Of a stretch of DNA of 64,000 nt, positions 8,348-17,873 are shown in pieces. The stretch covers positions 1-64,000 of the forward strand of contig OMZU01000014.1 in NCBI GenBank assembly GCA_900315605.1, written 5' to 3'. The translations under genes and the position numbers were made by a program. The stretch is from an uncultured Eubacteriales bacterium. Lineage in GTDB: Bacteria > Bacillota > Clostridia > Oscillospirales > Acutalibacteraceae. Position 1 is the stretch's first letter; each line of letters begins with the position of its first letter. The notes below the pieces were generated by a model. It was given only the letters and a program-made list of their open reading frames with translations, had not been told where the DNA came from and did no database searches.

Positions 8348-10156
8348 TTATTGTTCCTCCTTGCTATTCTCTGAACGTTTTTGATAAAAATCTTGATCTT
8401 GATGATAGTAGCCAATCATAAATCTGCCCTGATCGTCAAGATTTAAGGTGTTTGGAAATTCATCATTAAGCTTGCCTATAATTTCTTCAATCAGTTTATT
8501 GTAATAAACATATTTATCATTCAATTTTTTCATATGATTCTGCGAAAGCATCAGCAGCTTTGGAAAAACAAGTGCCGGCTTTGAAGCAGCAGATGAAAAA
8601 TATGCGTCCTTGATCGTTCTGTTAAGATTTGCGGATACGGAAGCTTGCTGTATGTGTTCAAGTACAGCAAATAACCTTCCGCAAAGATAGGCTTGGTTTG
8701 TGTTTTGTAAATCGAGAGCCAATTGTAATTCCTCCTTTTGTCCTTTTGCTCTTGCTTTTCTGTCTATACACGCTTTGACAACGCCTGCCCTGACGCGATT
8801 GATCACACGGTCAGTTTTTATTCTGATTATCGCCGCCGAAAACAAATAATCAGGATAGGGCGAGCCGTAGATAATTGACTTAAAAATTGCCGTCAACAAA
8901 GAAGCGTCAATGTTTTCTTTACTGCTCTTTGGTGATTTAAGTTCGTTTTTCAACACCCATAACGGAATCGGCTTGAACAAATCACCGATTTGTATATCTT
9001 TTTGATGTTGCGCGATCGCGTTGAACAAATCTCCGCATTTTTGCCGATAAATAAACTTGACGGACAAGCGCGAAGCATTCGGCTTGATCCCCAAAATATA
9101 GAAGGTCACACTTTCATCTATCTCATCAAAAGAGGATATAGTGTTTTCGGAAACTGTTCCCTCTCGTGATTTTTCCACCAAGCTGCTAAGCATCTTTTCG
9201 GCTTGGTCTTTATCAGGCTTGTCATCATCTCCGAAAAGGCAGTAGCTCAGGTAGTCGGCGTATATTTCGTGCTTTTCTCCGCCCACCGCCCAATATACAA
9301 CAGTCATATCATCTAACAACTGTTTGTGCCTTCTGTCCGCAAGCAATGTATTGAGTGCATAGGTATATTTTTTCATAACATTTTCAGAGATATTGCTGTT
9401 AAACGACTGTTCATTTCCATAGGAACATCCGGCAGTAGTTTTAAAGCCTACCAAAACGGTTCCGGAAGCCTGACCGCCTGCGATCCCCTTGATTTTGTTA
9501 TGAATACGCGCTATCGGCAAATTATCACCTGTTACTGCGCACTGTGACAGGTTTTCGGGTTTGGCGGCAATACTTTCTCTGTAGGATTGCCAAGCATTAT
9601 TGATTTGAATATCCTCGTGCAATAGAACATCAGGATGACCGCTCAAACAAAATGCGTAATATCCACTCGCATATGCTTTGCCTAGTGAAACCAACACCGG
9701 GTTTTCGGTTTCGTTCTCCGGATTCCAACTGATAATAAAATCGCGAAATGCGTTGATTACAGGAGAATCCAATCCTTCAAGCAATTGCAGGGTTTTTTCT
9801 TTGAATAAAGCATGTGATTTTTTAGCCTTATCTGTTTTATCATTTGGCGTCAAATTGCCCGAATCAAAATTCAAGCCAAAGATATAAAGCGGACGGTGCT
9901 CTATAAAGTTAAAATCAATTCCCGGCTTTTCAGATCGTTTCGGAAGCAAAACGGTTCTGGGAGTTTTGCGCTCCTTTACCTTTCCGTTTTTCATAGGAAC
10001 TTGTTCCGTCAGCTGCCAGTCGATTATATCCTCAATACTTCCATCCGGAGAAAGCATCACCAAAAAATCAACTGCCTGGTTTGAGTACCCCTCCGGCACC
10101 ACCTCTCCGTCACGAGCCAAATCATCATAATAATCGCATAGCGCAGATATCAGCAT
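8348..10156 (-). CDS. cas8c: Cascade large subunit Cas8c (Csd1), type I-C
   Basis: A 602-aa large subunit of the I-C effector, responsible for PAM recognition; in type I-C the small subunit Cas11 is usually translated from an internal start in the 3' third of this gene. The family start is seen (MLISALCDYYDDLARDGE, then GYSNQAVDFLVMLSPDG), as are YIFGLNFDSGNLTP and the central GFNSNISENVMKKYTYALN-like stretch. It overlaps cas5c by 7 nt. I did not locate a decisive internal Cas11 start. Confidence 0.95.
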   Translation of the reverse strand: MLISALCDYYDDLARDGEVVPEGYSNQAVDFLVMLSPDGSIEDIIDWQLTEQVPMKNGKVKERKTPRTVLLPKRSEKPGIDFNFIEHRPLYIFGLNFDSGNLTPNDKTDKAKKSHALFKEKTLQLLEGLDSPVINAFRDFIISWNPENETENPVLVSLGKAYASGYYAFCLSGHPDVLLHEDIQINNAWQSYRESIAAKPENLSQCAVTGDNLPIARIHNKIKGIAGGQASGTVLVGFKTTAGCSYGNEQSFNSNISENVMKKYTYALNTLLADRRHKQLLDDMTVVYWAVGGEKHEIYADYLSYCLFGDDDKPDKDQAEKMLSSLVEKSREGTVSENTISSFDEIDESVTFYILGIKPNASRLSVKFIYRQKCGDLFNAIAQHQKDIQIGDLFKPIPLWVLKNELKSPKSSKENIDASLLTAIFKSIIYGSPYPDYLFSAAIIRIKTDRVINRVRAGVVKACIDRKARAKGQKEELQLALDLQNTNQAYLCGRLFAVLEHIQQASVSANLNRTIKDAYFSSAASKPALVFPKLLMLSQNHMKKLNDKYVYYNKLIEEIIGKLNDEFPNTLNLDDQGRFMIGYYHQDQDFYQKRSENSKEEQ

Positions 10157-10875
10157 TTTATCGCCTCCCGATATTTTCTAACATCTATCACGCCGCCTAT
10201 CATGTGCGGTCTGTAATATTCTGTTGTCGCTCTGTCAGAAAACACAGGATTTTCCCAATCGCCGTTAAGTGGAATACCCTTGTCCTCAAAATTCACCCGG
10301 TAGCTCATAAATCCAAGGTCGGTATCACCCATAGAAATTATCTCGGGGTGGATTTGAGAATAATCAAACGACTCTACCAACTCAATTCTTTTTACCGGGA
10401 ACTCTGCACAACCAAAGCACGGCGTTCGGAAGCACTGTCCCTTTTCAAGACGACGTTTGATGATATTATAATGCTTTTTTTCATCCTCGTCATCTCTCTC
10501 GCTCTTTAGCCCTGTCGTTTCAAAATGAAACTCTATGCCATAGCAAACGTCCTTAAGCAGCATAGAAGCCCTCTGTGTGCGTTCCTCCGAGGTATAGATG
10601 CACGGATCTGCTCCCTTACCCTTCATTTGACTTTTTACCTTGCTGAGCGAAATCTTATCCTTTAGCTCATTTCTTCTGACATTGACGAACTTTATCGGAT
10701 TAAACACTATGATTTTATCGATCACATAGCGTATCGCGGGTTTCCAATATACAGATTTTATGAGCCCTTCAAGTGCTCCCGGAGGCGGAACATCATAGCT
10801 GACTCTTTCAACTTTTAGTTCGGGTCGAGTGTACAGCGCGTAATCTCCCTCCACAATGATCTTAAAGCCTTTCAT
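10150..10875 (-). CDS. cas5c: crRNA-processing endonuclease Cas5c (Cas5d), type I-C
   Basis: A 241-aa RAMP protein. In type I-C it replaces Cas6, cutting the repeat at the base of its hairpin and leaving an 11-nt handle, then caps the Cascade. Visible family features are the RPELKVERVSYDVPPPGALEG segment near the N-terminus and the C-terminal YRPHMIGGVIDV. The ATG at 10875 is preceded by a strong AGGAGGA (10881-10887); the upstream extension of the frame lacks homology. Confidence 0.95.
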   Translation of the reverse strand: MKGFKIIVEGDYALYTRPELKVERVSYDVPPPGALEGLIKSVYWKPAIRYVIDKIIVFNPIKFVNVRRNELKDKISLSKVKSQMKGKGADPCIYTSEERTQRASMLLKDVCYGIEFHFETTGLKSERDDEDEKKHYNIIKRRLEKGQCFRTPCFGCAEFPVKRIELVESFDYSQIHPEIISMGDTDLGFMSYRVNFEDKGIPLNGDWENPVFSDRATTEYYRPHMIGGVIDVRKYREAIKC

Positions 10876-10888
10876 ATTTATCCTCCTA

Positions 10889-13063
10889 TCATATAAAATA
10901 GTCCGGTGCTTCAAAGCTAACGCCTGTTTCTTCGCTGTAATAGTCGTGATTTATAAGGCAAAAAACTCCGCCGTATTCTTTTACTGCACCTTGTTTTATC
11001 AAATTATTAAGCTCATTTTCATATACAGAAAACGTGTATTTTTGAAGCTTGCGATAATCGGTATACCCTTTGTCGATCAACTGTTCTATCAGCTCCTTGC
11101 TTTGATCATCCTCGGCAACGGCGACGGCAACCGAATTATCTTCTATCATTTTAAACCTTTTTGCATAATCCGCAAATTTTAGGTCTATTGGTTTTTTGCA
11201 GCCTGATGAAATGGTATTTAATTTGATTTCTTCATCTTTAAAATCAACCAATCTTCTGAAATATTCGCGGATGCATTTTTCATCGGAAATATCCTGATAC
11301 TCTTTGATCAAGTGCCTGGTTATATGAACCTTTACATCATTTGAAACAGCGTTAAGCTCAAACACCTTTACCACTGCGTCCTGCCGTTTTCCTTCACGGT
11401 TGCATCTTCCTCCGGCTTGAAGAATATTATCAAGCCCTGACAATTCACGGTAAACGGTGTAAAAATCCAAATCAACTCCTGCCTCTATCAATGAAGTTGA
11501 AACCACCGTCACTCGTCTTTCCTCGGGCACATCCTTTAAGTCGGGAAAATCTGTGTGCAATTTTTCCAATTCCTTTTTTATGTCAGAGATTGTCCGCTGA
11601 CGATCAAATGCCGACATATAGGTTGAAAGATGATACTTTTTGCCTGTAGCTGTTTTGTATAACTCTAGTGCTGTTTTTCGATGATTTACCACGATCAGTG
11701 CCGATGGATATTCCTGCGCGTCGCAAATCAGCGATTCCGCGCTGACTTCACCCATGCTTTTATAATCGCATTTCCGAAAGAACTCAAACTCTGATTTATC
11801 CTCGATCGTGCTGCAAATTTTAGTGTGCGTCAAAGCGTATGTATGTACCAATCGTTCAAAATCCGGCATAGTAGCGGTCAAGAAAACAGCGTCACTGTTT
11901 AGCAATCCGGTAATCTGCGCAACAGCTCTCAGGCATGGCTGCAAGTAAGGCATCGGCATCATATGAACCTCGTCAAAAACGATTATACTGTCAGCCATAT
12001 TATGCAGCTTTCTGAGTCTGTTTCTTTTGTTTTTATACACAGATTCAAAAAACTGAACCGATGTAGTCACAATGATTTGCGCGTTCCAATTCTCCGAAGC
12101 ATTTTTCAGCAGTTCTTTATAGTCCTCGTCATAATCGCTGTCATCAACACAAAAAGAAGATTGATGCCGCAAAATCTGCGCACTGTCTCCGAATAATTTT
12201 TCAAACACCTCAACCGTTTGGTCTATGATGCTGTTGTACGGGATAACATATATGATCCGCTTTTTATTGTTTTTAATAGCGCGTTCCAACGCAAATTTCA
12301 TACTGCACAAGGTTTTGCCGCTTCCTGTAGGCATGTCCACAAGAAATATTTCCGCATTTTCGCCTGCTTTTGCATAGACCTGAGCCTGAAGCCGTGCCCT
12401 TGCACGCTGCAACTCAGTTTCACAAACAAAGGAATCCAAGTGATGGTTAAGCTTTTCAAGGCAGGCGGAAAAATCACTTCTGATTAAAAATTCCTCTCTG
12501 CCCGTACAGAAATTTGCAGTGTCAATAGAGTCGGCGTCCGTTAGACAGGAAAAGCAATAGCGCGTTAGAAAGGCGTATCTTTCCAAAAATGCTTCCGGAT
12601 TACTGCGCACATCGTCGAAAAGACTAAAAAGCTCATTATCATCTGTTTCGCGCAAATTAAGCTCAAAAAGATAATCGGAATAATTCTCAAAACGTTCCGG
12701 GTTTGAAAGCCGTCCGCATAATGTAGGATCATAATTATCATTTGCGGCATTGCCGCCGTCGGGCAACCCGGTGTGATGTCCGGCTATGCAGAATTGAGCA
12801 ATTTGTACAAATGCAGTTTTGACTCTTTTGGGAAATTCTATCGCGCCGCAGGCTGAATGCTCTATTCTGATATTTTTGCCGTTCACAATTTTATCCTGAA
12901 ATGACTTCTGGTATTTACCAATGTCGTGAAGTAAACCTATGTTGTAGACAAAATCTTTAAGCGGAGCAATAGAAAAATCCGAAGCAATTTTGGCAGTCGC
13001 TTCACTGTGCTCTTTTACCGTTTGCATTTTTTGAGTTGTTTCGTTTATATGCGCAATTTTCAC
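10889..13063 (-). CDS. cas3: CRISPR nuclease-helicase Cas3 (type I-C)
   Basis: A 724-aa fusion of HD nuclease and SF2 helicase that unwinds and degrades DNA marked by Cascade. The HD domain includes His19 and the HD pair in LLHDIGKYQ (residues 46-47). The helicase shows Walker A DMPTGSGKT (about 243-250), the DEVH box (about 364-367), a TATMP motif III and the motif VI-like QAGGRCNREG. Translation probably starts at the GTG at 13063, with GAGGGGG about 7 nt upstream. It is the first gene of the operon. Confidence 0.96.
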   Translation of the reverse strand: MKIAHINETTQKMQTVKEHSEATAKIASDFSIAPLKDFVYNIGLLHDIGKYQKSFQDKIVNGKNIRIEHSACGAIEFPKRVKTAFVQIAQFCIAGHHTGLPDGGNAANDNYDPTLCGRLSNPERFENYSDYLFELNLRETDDNELFSLFDDVRSNPEAFLERYAFLTRYCFSCLTDADSIDTANFCTGREEFLIRSDFSACLEKLNHHLDSFVCETELQRARARLQAQVYAKAGENAEIFLVDMPTGSGKTLCSMKFALERAIKNNKKRIIYVIPYNSIIDQTVEVFEKLFGDSAQILRHQSSFCVDDSDYDEDYKELLKNASENWNAQIIVTTSVQFFESVYKNKRNRLRKLHNMADSIIVFDEVHMMPMPYLQPCLRAVAQITGLLNSDAVFLTATMPDFERLVHTYALTHTKICSTIEDKSEFEFFRKCDYKSMGEVSAESLICDAQEYPSALIVVNHRKTALELYKTATGKKYHLSTYMSAFDRQRTISDIKKELEKLHTDFPDLKDVPEERRVTVVSTSLIEAGVDLDFYTVYRELSGLDNILQAGGRCNREGKRQDAVVKVFELNAVSNDVKVHITRHLIKEYQDISDEKCIREYFRRLVDFKDEEIKLNTISSGCKKPIDLKFADYAKRFKMIEDNSVAVAVAEDDQSKELIEQLIDKGYTDYRKLQKYTFSVYENELNNLIKQGAVKEYGGVFCLINHDYYSEETGVSFEAPDYFI

Positions 13064-13101
13064 AGATATCCCCCTCGTTAAAATAAATAAATGTCATAAT
13101 A

Positions 13102-13129
13102 ATTATATCACATTTTTCAACAAATTCAA
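13102..13129 (-). promoter_or_regulatory. Probable promoter of the cas operon
   Basis: On the minus strand TTGAAT (13124-13129), a 16-nt spacer and TATAAT (13102-13107) lie about 40 nt upstream of the cas3 GTG. Confidence 0.5.
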
Positions 13130-13781
13130 TAGATAATTCAGGATTATTGTATCATATTCTTATTTTGAAATTGATTATAGATCCACACGATATCTTTGCA
13201 GAATTATCTTGAGATGCTGATAAATTACACAAATAATCATATTGAGCAAAACCAAGCTTCAAACACTGCTCTTATTGTTTCCGGCTGAATATGATTATAC
13301 CGGTTTATTTCTGTAGACATTTGCTGCTATACAATGCATTTTAATATCTTAATATCTTTATTATCTCATAAGCATTGTATCATTTAACGGACAATGCAAT
13401 ATATTATTTTGATTTTCTGATATTTAACAATTTATTATTATAAAATTCACTTAAATGACGCAGCATTTTCCGCAGCCGATACACTGCGACGGAAATGCAG
13501 GTTCTGCGGTCAGCCCGACAGTTTGGGCATATTGATAAAACAATTTTTGCAAAGTGAAAACTAAAATGCATTATAAGCAAACAATCAAATAACAGCGTGC
13601 AAGCTGTGAAAAACTCACTGCCTGCACGCTGTTTTTATAAATTATTCATTCAGACTGTGCTAAAACCAAAATGCTGTTCTATATATAGATATATAACGTT
13701 GATAATAATCAATAAAAACTCAATATATAGTATGATGCGTTTTTATTGCTTCTTCTGATTGCCGATATGGATTTTCTTAAC
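13130..13781. other. AT-rich gap between the cas operon and the feo cluster
   Basis: About 650 bp with no supported gene. It holds the strong terminator hairpin at 13592-13637 and otherwise AT-rich sequence. Confidence 0.4.
13592..13637 (+). terminator. Strong hairpin terminator
   Basis: A perfect 10-bp stem (ACAGCGTGCA at 13592-13601, TGCACGCTGT at 13623-13632) followed on the plus strand by TTTT. No plus-strand gene lies immediately upstream, so it may end readthrough or, in the minus direction, close the feo transcript without a good U-run. Confidence 0.5.
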
Positions 13782-13958
13782 CTATGTTTTATGACAGGAG
13801 CCGTGCATGGCGCAGCCCTTACAGTTGCCGCAGTTGCACGTCACGGATTTTCCGGCGCGCTTCTTTTTCACCATGCTAACGATGATCGCGGCGACAATGC
13901 CAATCAGCACTGCGCAAATTATTATCGTCCAAAAATTCCCTGCAAGCCATTGCAGCAT
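13782..13958 (-). CDS. FeoB-associated Cys-rich membrane protein
   Basis: A 58-aa protein. Residues 1-30 form one transmembrane helix (MLQWLAGNFWTIIICAVLIG onwards), followed by basic KKKR and a cysteine-rich tail CNCGNCKGCAMHGSC. This is the small FeoB-associated Cys-rich peptide family found next to feoB in many Clostridia, thought to assist Fe2+ uptake, possibly as an iron-binding partner. The AGGAG site overlaps the end of feoB and the start lies 12 nt past the feoB stop, so it is the last gene of the feo operon. Confidence 0.85.
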   Translation of the reverse strand: MLQWLAGNFWTIIICAVLIGIVAAIIVSMVKKKRAGKSVTCNCGNCKGCAMHGSCHKT

Positions 13959-13970
13959 AAGCTCAACTCC

Positions 13971-16436
13971 TTATTTTTTGGTTAATTTTGTAGCTTCCTT
14001 GTACGGCTTAAAGAGCATAAACAGCACAAACGCGATCAGGAGAACTGCGATTATCAAGCCCAAAACATTCAGACTGCCCGTAAACGCTCCGCCGATTTGA
14101 TTTATGCACAAGGCGACAGCATAGGCAAAGCCACACTGATATGCAATCGCAAACGCCGTCCATTTTGCCGAGTTCATCTCACGCTTGATCGCGCCCATAG
14201 CCGCAAAGCACGGAGCGCAAAGCAGATTGAACACGAGGAACGAGAAGCCGGTCACGCTTGTGAACACAGTCGCCAAGGTCACCCAGGTGGAAAGCTCTCC
14301 GCCGCCATAGAGCACGCCCATTGTGCCAACGATGTTTTCCTTTGCGATAAGTCCTGTGATCGAAGCCACAGCCGCCTGCCAGTTGCCCCAGCCGAGAGGC
14401 GCGAAGATCCACGCGATCGCGTTGCCGAACGCCGCCAGCATACTGCTGCCGATCTCATCATCGCCGAGCATCGTAAACGCACCGTCAACAAATCCAAAGC
14501 GGCTCAGGAACCAAAGCACGATCGTTGAAAGCAAGATGATCGTGCCTGCCTTTTTGATGAACGACCAGCCGCGTTCCCACATTGAACGGAGAACATTTCC
14601 GACCGTCGGCAGGTGATACGCCGGCAGCTCCATAACAAACGGAGCAGGCTCGCCGGCAAAGGGCTTGGTCTTTTTGAGCATAATGCCCGAAACAATGATA
14701 GCCGCCATGCCTATAAAGTAAGCTCCGGTCGCAACCCACGGCGATTTGCCGAAAATCGCACCTGCGATCATTGAAATAAACGGAATTTTCGCGCCGCAAG
14801 GGATAAATGTGGTAGTCATTATCGTCATACGCCTGTCACGCTCATTCTCAATAGTACGCGACGCCATAATACCGGGGATTCCGCAGCCCGTTCCGATCAA
14901 AATCGGGATAAACGATTTTCCCGACAAGCCAAAGCGACGGAAGATTCTGTCAAGCACAAAGGCGATACGTGCCATATAGCCGCAGGCTTCGAGGAACGCA
15001 AGCAGCAGGAAGAGCACAAGCATCTGCGGAACAAAGCCGAGCACCGCGCCCACACCGGCGATGATACCGTCGAGGATCAAGCCCGACAGCCACTCAGGAG
15101 CGTTTGCCGCTTCAAGCCAACCGCCCACGATCGCAGGAATACCGGGGACCCAAACGCCGAACTCAGCCGGGTCGTCGGATTTGCCCTCGTTCTTCTCAAA
15201 GGTCTCGGCAGCCCCCTTAACGTCCTCTCCGCTTGAGGTTTCCTCCGATACCTCCAGGGTCTCCTCGTCCTCGACCTCATAGGTAAATTCGTCACTGTCG
15301 CTCACGCTTGCGGCAAAGGCTTTTACAGCCGAAATCGCAGCCGCAGGATCGTATTCCTCATTTTCAAAATCAAGAGCCTCAAGCACAGCGTCATTCTCGG
15401 CTGATTCGGCAGCTCCAACCAATACGCCGATCGCCTCAGCCTGTTCCTCTGACTCCGCCGTGCCGATACCGCAAAGGTGATAACCGTCGCCGAACAAGCC
15501 GTCGTTTGCCCAGTCGGTCGCCGCTGTTCCGACCGTTACCATCGAGATATAATAAACAAGGAACATAACAACCATAAAAATCGGCAGACCGAGCCAGCGG
15601 TTTGTAACTACCCTATCGATTTTGTCTGAGGTTGACAGCTTGCCCTTTTGCTTGTTCTTATAAACGCCGTTGATGATTTTGCCGATCCAAACATAACGCT
15701 CGTTGGTGATGATACTCTCCGCGTCGTCGTCATATTCCTCCTCAACAGCCTTGATGTCATTTTCAACATGATTTTTTGTCGCGCTGTCAAGACCCAGCTT
15801 TTCGATAACCTTTTCGTCGCGCTCAAAAATCTTGACCGCATACCAACGCTGCTGCTCCTCGGGCAGATCATGTACGCAGGCTTCCTCAATATGCGCGATA
15901 GCGTGCTCCACCGAGCCCTCAAAGGGGTGCTTGGGAACCGGCTTCTTTGCTTCGGCGGCAAAAATCGCAGCTTCGGCTGCCTCCTGTATTCCCTTGCCCT
16001 TGAGCGCAGAGATCTCAACGACCCTGCATCCCAAAGCTCGTGACAGCTCGGCAGTGTTGATTTTGCAGCCTGTTTTTTCAACCACGTCCATCATGTTGAC
16101 TGCGATCACAACAGGGATACCCAGCTCGCAAAGCTGAGTTGTCAAATACAGGTTTCTTTCAAGATTCGTACCGTCAACGATATTCAAGATCGCGTCGGGT
16201 CGCTCGTCGATCAAATAGTTACGCGCAACCACCTCTTCCATGGTATAGGGAGAAAGCGAGTAAATACCCGGAAGGTCGGTAACAGTCACGTCACTGTGCT
16301 TTTTGAGCTTGCCCTCCTTTTTCTCGACGGTAACGCCGGGCCAGTTGCCGACAAATTGATTCGCGCCCGTCAGCGCGTTAAACAGCGTTGTTTTTCCGCT
16401 GTTGGGGTTGCCTGCCAAGGCAATCGTCATCTTCAT
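13971..16436 (-). CDS. feoB: Ferrous iron transporter FeoB
   Basis: An 821-aa Fe2+ transporter. The N-terminal G domain has the Walker A loop GNPNSGKTT, DLPGIYSLSPY and NMMD, and the C-terminal part is a polytopic permease with the Gate motifs (CGIPGIMASRTI). After the first transmembrane segment there is an unusual acidic insert of roughly 110 residues (about 320-430), rich in Glu, Asp, Ala and Ser, in a loop predicted to be outside the membrane. It may bind metal or be a linker. Upstream a 418-bp gap filled with a palindromic repeat separates it from feoA. Confidence 0.95.
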   Translation of the reverse strand: MKMTIALAGNPNSGKTTLFNALTGANQFVGNWPGVTVEKKEGKLKKHSDVTVTDLPGIYSLSPYTMEEVVARNYLIDERPDAILNIVDGTNLERNLYLTTQLCELGIPVVIAVNMMDVVEKTGCKINTAELSRALGCRVVEISALKGKGIQEAAEAAIFAAEAKKPVPKHPFEGSVEHAIAHIEEACVHDLPEEQQRWYAVKIFERDEKVIEKLGLDSATKNHVENDIKAVEEEYDDDAESIITNERYVWIGKIINGVYKNKQKGKLSTSDKIDRVVTNRWLGLPIFMVVMFLVYYISMVTVGTAATDWANDGLFGDGYHLCGIGTAESEEQAEAIGVLVGAAESAENDAVLEALDFENEEYDPAAAISAVKAFAASVSDSDEFTYEVEDEETLEVSEETSSGEDVKGAAETFEKNEGKSDDPAEFGVWVPGIPAIVGGWLEAANAPEWLSGLILDGIIAGVGAVLGFVPQMLVLFLLLAFLEACGYMARIAFVLDRIFRRFGLSGKSFIPILIGTGCGIPGIMASRTIENERDRRMTIMTTTFIPCGAKIPFISMIAGAIFGKSPWVATGAYFIGMAAIIVSGIMLKKTKPFAGEPAPFVMELPAYHLPTVGNVLRSMWERGWSFIKKAGTIILLSTIVLWFLSRFGFVDGAFTMLGDDEIGSSMLAAFGNAIAWIFAPLGWGNWQAAVASITGLIAKENIVGTMGVLYGGGELSTWVTLATVFTSVTGFSFLVFNLLCAPCFAAMGAIKREMNSAKWTAFAIAYQCGFAYAVALCINQIGGAFTGSLNVLGLIIAVLLIAFVLFMLFKPYKEATKLTKK

Positions 16437-16475
16437 ACAAGTTCCTCATTTCCGTTTGATTACTTAGATATAGAC

Positions 16476-16852
16476 AATACCGCATAATTCAGGCTGCGGA
16501 GTGCTTTTTTAGTGTGGAGTGCTTTTTCAGTGTGGAGTGCTTTTTTAGTGTGGAGTTTGGAGTTTGGAGTGTGGAGTTTCGGTCGGGAATATAAAATGGA
16601 TTAAAAAAATACATTTGTTCCCAACTGTATTATTATTGATTTGATATTATTTGCTATTAACCGTAGGGTCGCACCCATGTGTGCGACCTACCTATTAAGC
16701 CAACGTTTGTTACAAGGGCGCACACGCGGGAGCGCTCCTACGGTAAAATTATGTCAAATAAATATAAATACCATCGGGAACAAACGTATTTTTTAAAAAT
16801 AATGTTTCTCCACGACCAAAATTGTCCATTGTCAATTTTCCATTGTCAATTG
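16476..16852. repeat. Nested palindromic intergenic element, copy 1
   Basis: The gap between feoA and feoB starts with a partial outer end (ATACCGCATAATTC, 16476-16500). Next come tandem GTGTGGAGTTT-like units, then GGTCGGGAA, then a TTTGTTCCCAACTGTATT arm. The core palindrome lies at about 16663-16742 (GTAGGGTCGCACCC with GGGAGCGCTCCTAC-like partner), followed by the inverted arm (CATCGGGAACAAACGTA) near 16772. The right outer units are replaced by two copies of a TTGTCCATTGTCAATT-like sequence. It sits inside the feo operon. Confidence 0.75.
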
Positions 16853-16854
16853 AT

Positions 16855-17076
16855 TTATTCGACCTCTACCATTTCCGCGTCAGCCTTGCGAATAGAAAGC
16901 TGATAGCCGCGAACCGTGACCTCCATCGGATCTCCCAGCGGAGCCACCTTTTGCACCTTGATCTCAACCCCCTTGGTGATGCCCATGTCCATAATGCGAC
17001 GCTTTACCGCGCCCTCGCCGTGGAGCTTTTTGACCTTGCAGGTGCTGCCTATGGCAACATCTCTTAATGATTTCAT
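16855..17076 (-). CDS. feoA: FeoA-domain protein (first copy before feoB)
   Basis: A 73-aa SH3-like FeoA protein (start MKSLRDVAIG, with GDPMEVTVRGYQLSIRK near the end). FeoA is a small cytosolic partner that supports FeoB. Its TGG-free basic core and length are normal. It lies 76 nt after a second FeoA-like gene and upstream of feoB, transcribed in the same direction. Confidence 0.93.
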   Translation of the reverse strand: MKSLRDVAIGSTCKVKKLHGEGAVKRRIMDMGITKGVEIKVQKVAPLGDPMEVTVRGYQLSIRKADAEMVEVE

Positions 17077-17152
17077 ATTTGACCTCCTAAATATAACGCG
17101 TAATTATAATCACCCCTCGCCCTTGCCGCAAACCGGCGATCAGGGCAGGCAG

Positions 17153-17368
17153 TTATACAAAAATCTTTTGCGCCATTTCCCTGCTGACGGCAATACGCGC
17201 ATTTTTGACATTTACGATCAGATTGCCGCTCATTGAGCTAACAACCGTAACGGCGGTTCCCGGCACAAAGCCCAGGTTTTGAAGATGCGCCCTGACCTCG
17301 CTGTTTCCGCCGATTCGTTTTATAATACATTCCTCGCCCAAGGCGGCAAGAGTAAGCGGCATAGCCAT
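17153..17368 (-). CDS. Second FeoA-domain protein
   Basis: A 71-aa FeoA-like protein (LTLAALGEECIIKRIGG, HLQNLGFVPGTAVTVVS). It differs strongly from its neighbour, so the pair is an old duplication; two FeoA copies before FeoB are common in Clostridia. It is the first gene after the DtxR-type operator at 17390-17407 and so probably opens the feo operon. AGGAGG lies 6-11 nt upstream of the ATG. Confidence 0.9.
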   Translation of the reverse strand: MAMPLTLAALGEECIIKRIGGNSEVRAHLQNLGFVPGTAVTVVSSMSGNLIVNVKNARIAVSREMAQKIFV

Positions 17369-17389
17369 ACCTCCTTATGTTCTCGCAGT

Positions 17390-17407
17390 GGTTAGTTCAA
17401 ACTAACC
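17390..17407. promoter_or_regulatory. DtxR-type operator in front of the feo operon
   Basis: A perfect 18-bp inverted repeat, GGTTAGTT-CA-AACTAACC, 22 nt upstream of the first feoA. It follows the pattern GTTAG-N6-CTAAC seen at three other nearby sites, which fits binding by the regulator encoded next door. Confidence 0.7.
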
Positions 17408-17420
17408 ATTTGGCATAAAT

Positions 17421-17798
17421 TTACTCCTTAATGCTGCGCAAAGCCAGGCGCAGCCTTTTGAGGGCATTCAGCGATTCCTCGCTGATCCCGTGCTCCATAT
17501 TTCCGGCGTCGGCGTCGGCAGTTTTTTTGTCCACCCCCAAATCGGTCAGCAAACCAAAGAGCACCTCGTTTCGTTCAATAACATATCTTCCGATTTTTTC
17601 GCCCCTTTCGGTCAGCTCAACCGTTCTGTCGGGCTGAATTACCAAAAAGCCTGCCGCCTCCATTTCTCTCAGCGCGACCGACACCGTGGGCTTAGTAACC
17701 CCCAGCTCACGCGCAATATATGCGCCGCGCACCGCGCCGTTTTCTCTAAGGCGACAGATAACTCTCATATAATCCTCAACCTTTTGATTCTGTTCCAT
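17421..17798 (-). CDS. DtxR-family metal-dependent regulator
   Basis: A 125-aa regulator with an N-terminal winged helix (VEDYMRVICRL, ARELGVTKPTVSVALREMEAAGF) and the metal-binding dimerisation helix region (GNMEHGISEESLNALKRL). It lacks the C-terminal SH3 domain, like MntR and the short clostridial members. In these proteins Fe2+ or Mn2+ triggers DNA binding and repression. It sits just upstream of the feo genes, with an operator-like palindrome on each side, so it probably represses the feo operon and itself when iron is sufficient. Confidence 0.9.
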   Translation of the reverse strand: MEQNQKVEDYMRVICRLRENGAVRGAYIARELGVTKPTVSVALREMEAAGFLVIQPDRTVELTERGEKIGRYVIERNEVLFGLLTDLGVDKKTADADAGNMEHGISEESLNALKRLRLALRSIKE

Positions 17799-17820
17799 TT
17801 GCGACCCCTCGGCAAAAAAA

Positions 17821-17837
17821 GTTAGCCCAAACTAACC
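17821..17837. promoter_or_regulatory. DtxR-type operator, autoregulatory site
   Basis: GTTAG-CCCAAA-CTAAC, 23 nt upstream of the regulator start. It matches the GTTAG-N6-CTAAC pattern of the feo operator. Confidence 0.6.
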
Positions 17838-17855
17838 TCAGCTTAAACTATAAAA

Positions 17856-17873
17856 GTCAGGCGGTTAGCCTGA
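17856..17873. terminator. Short hairpin between regulator and flavodoxin genes
   Basis: GTCAGGC-GGTT-A-GCCTGAC is a perfect 7-bp inverted repeat without a clear T-run. It may end the flavodoxin transcript or be part of the regulator's promoter region. Confidence 0.3.

Noticed and set aside
2034..13063. Search for a defence island or new effector beside the I-C system
   Set aside because: All genes between the array and 13,063 are standard I-C components; the flanks hold a regulator pair and an iron operon.
14097..15568. Several plus-strand frames over feoB
   Set aside because: Antisense shadows of a clear 821-aa gene, produced by its GC-biased codons.
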